Part shown: positions 13,855 through 14,644 of the stretch, one piece after another
Position numbering within the stretch: the stretch's first letter is position 1
Layout of the letters: every line of letters begins with the position of its first letter
Origin: Palsa-461 sp040414865
Lineage (GTDB): Bacteria > Actinomycetota > Acidimicrobiia > Acidimicrobiales > RAAP-2
Reading direction: 5' to 3'
Length of the DNA: 14,644 nucleotides
Assembly: GCA_040414865.1 (NCBI GenBank)
Contig: JBEDUR010000083.1
Location: 1-14,644, forward strand
The notes under the pieces: model-generated
The model's database searches: none
Told to the model about the DNA's origin: nothing
Seen by the model: the letters and a program-made list of their open reading frames with translations, nothing else
Made by a program: the position numbers and the translations under genes

Positions 13855-14644
13855 GTGCCACCATCGACCGGCGGTGCCCCGTCGCGCTCGGGGCCACGGC
13901 GCCCCCTGATCAGTGGGAACTGGAAGATGCACCACGACCACATCGTGGCGCTCCACACCGTCCGCGACCTCGGCCTGCGACTGTCGACGGTCGAGTTGGC
14001 GGCGGTCGAGATCTCGGTCCACCCGCCCTTCACCGATCTTCGCACCGTCCAGGTGCTGGTCGAGGGGGAGCAGCTGCCCCTGGCGCTCGGCGCCCAGCAC
14101 TGCCACACCGCCGACGAGGGGCCGTACACCGGGGAGGTTGCCGCTCCGATGCTGGCCCGGCTGGGCGTGCGTTATGTGATCGTGGGCCACTCGGAGCGCC
14201 GGCAGCTTTTCCACATGGACGACGAGGTGGTGGCGGCCACCCTCGGCGCGGTGCGGCGCCACGGGATGACCCCCATCCTGTGCGTGGGGGAGACCGCAGA
14301 CGAGCGCGACGCCGGGACCACCGAGCGCCGCATCCGGGCCCAGCTGGACTCGGCCCTCGGAGCGCTCGGGGCCGATGAGATGACCTCGCTGGTCATCGCC
14401 TACGAGCCCATCTGGGCCATCGGCAGCGGCCGGGCCGCGACCCACGTCGACGCCTCCGACGCCGCCGCCTACATCCGTTCGCTGGTCAGCGAGGCCGGGG
14501 GGGCCGAGGCCGGAGCGGGGGTGCGGATCCAGTACGGGGGTTCGGTGAGCCCCGAAAACGCCGCCGACTTCGTTTCCGAGCCGGACGTCGACGGGCTCCT
14601 GGTCGGGGGGGCGAGCCTCACGGCGACCGAGTTTGCTGAGATCA
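13855..14644 (+). CDS. tpiA: Triosephosphate isomerase (3' end beyond window)
   Basis: TpiA interconverts dihydroxyacetone phosphate and glyceraldehyde-3-phosphate. The frame stays open to the window end, so 263 codons are visible and only a short C-terminal part is missing. Catalytic residues are all present: K24 in GNWKM, H112 in VGHSERR and E184 in AYEPIWAIG. The mobile loop reads AIGSGRAAT, and the phosphate-binding YGGSV and LVGGASL motifs follow. The only ordinary in-frame start between the pgk stop and GNWKM is the GTG at 13855. It adds about 16 Pro/Ser/Arg/Gly-rich residues before the conserved PLISGNWKM. No good ribosome binding site precedes it; the eight-base gap after pgk suggests coupling. 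A CTG at 13906 would give the compact N-terminus but is a rare start. Confidence 0.94.
   Translation, partial: MPPSTGGAPSRSGPRRPLISGNWKMHHDHIVALHTVRDLGLRLSTVELAAVEISVHPPFTDLRTVQVLVEGEQLPLALGAQHCHTADEGPYTGEVAAPMLARLGVRYVIVGHSERRQLFHMDDEVVAATLGAVRRHGMTPILCVGETADERDAGTTERRIRAQLDSALGALGADEMTSLVIAYEPIWAIGSGRAATHVDASDAAAYIRSLVSEAGGAEAGAGVRIQYGGSVSPENAADFVSEPDVDGLLVGGASLTATEFAEI

Noticed and set aside
1..14644. Mobile element, CRISPR array, tRNA/rRNA or defence system
   Set aside because: I saw no transposase, integrase, direct-repeat array, tRNA-like cloverleaf or foreign-composition island by eye; nearly all sequence is accounted for by housekeeping genes.

Overview
The window is an ordinary-looking, GC-rich chromosomal segment packed with housekeeping genes. 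The organism is most likely a high-GC actinobacterium (Actinomycetota). An Acidimicrobiia-like lineage would fit, but that is inference from gene order and protein flavour. The evidence is uniform high GC, several GTG starts, TANNNT-type -10 boxes placed directly before start codons (leaderless genes), the Arg-containing P-loop of RapZ, and the gene order coaE-uvrB-uvrA ... uvrC-rapZ-yvcK ... gap-pgk-tpiA. I see no mobile element, CRISPR array, RNA gene or phage gene.

Layout. (1) 86-5726, plus strand: coaE (last step of CoA synthesis), then uvrB and uvrA (damage recognition in nucleotide excision repair). uvrB and uvrA each start with GTG a few bases after a -10-like hexamer, so both probably have leaderless transcripts. 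The uvrA promoter also resembles the RecA/LexA-independent (PafBC, RecA-NDp) damage promoter of mycobacteria. (2) 5736-7568, minus strand: nadA (quinolinate synthase) followed by a cytidylate-kinase-like protein of unknown substrate. This pair is convergent with uvrA, with only 9 bp between them. (3) 7569-7878: a 310-bp divergent intergenic region. (4) 7879-11570, plus strand: uvrC (NER dual-incision nuclease), rapZ and yvcK. (5) 11646-14644, plus strand: gap, pgk and tpiA, the triose-phosphate block of glycolysis. gap and pgk overlap by GTGA. tpiA follows 8 bp later and is cut by the window end.

The genes fall into three functional groups: all three NER subunits within 10 kb; CoA and NAD cofactor synthesis; and central carbon metabolism with its cell-wall-linked regulators (RapZ, YvcK). 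whiA, which usually follows yvcK in Gram-positives, is absent here. In its place is a 75-bp spacer in which yvcK, a 17-codon ORF, a 10-codon ORF and gap are linked by three successive ATGA stop/start overlaps. That chain, the damage-type uvrA promoter and the nadA leader are the most interesting things I can support. I found no convincing new multi-gene system.
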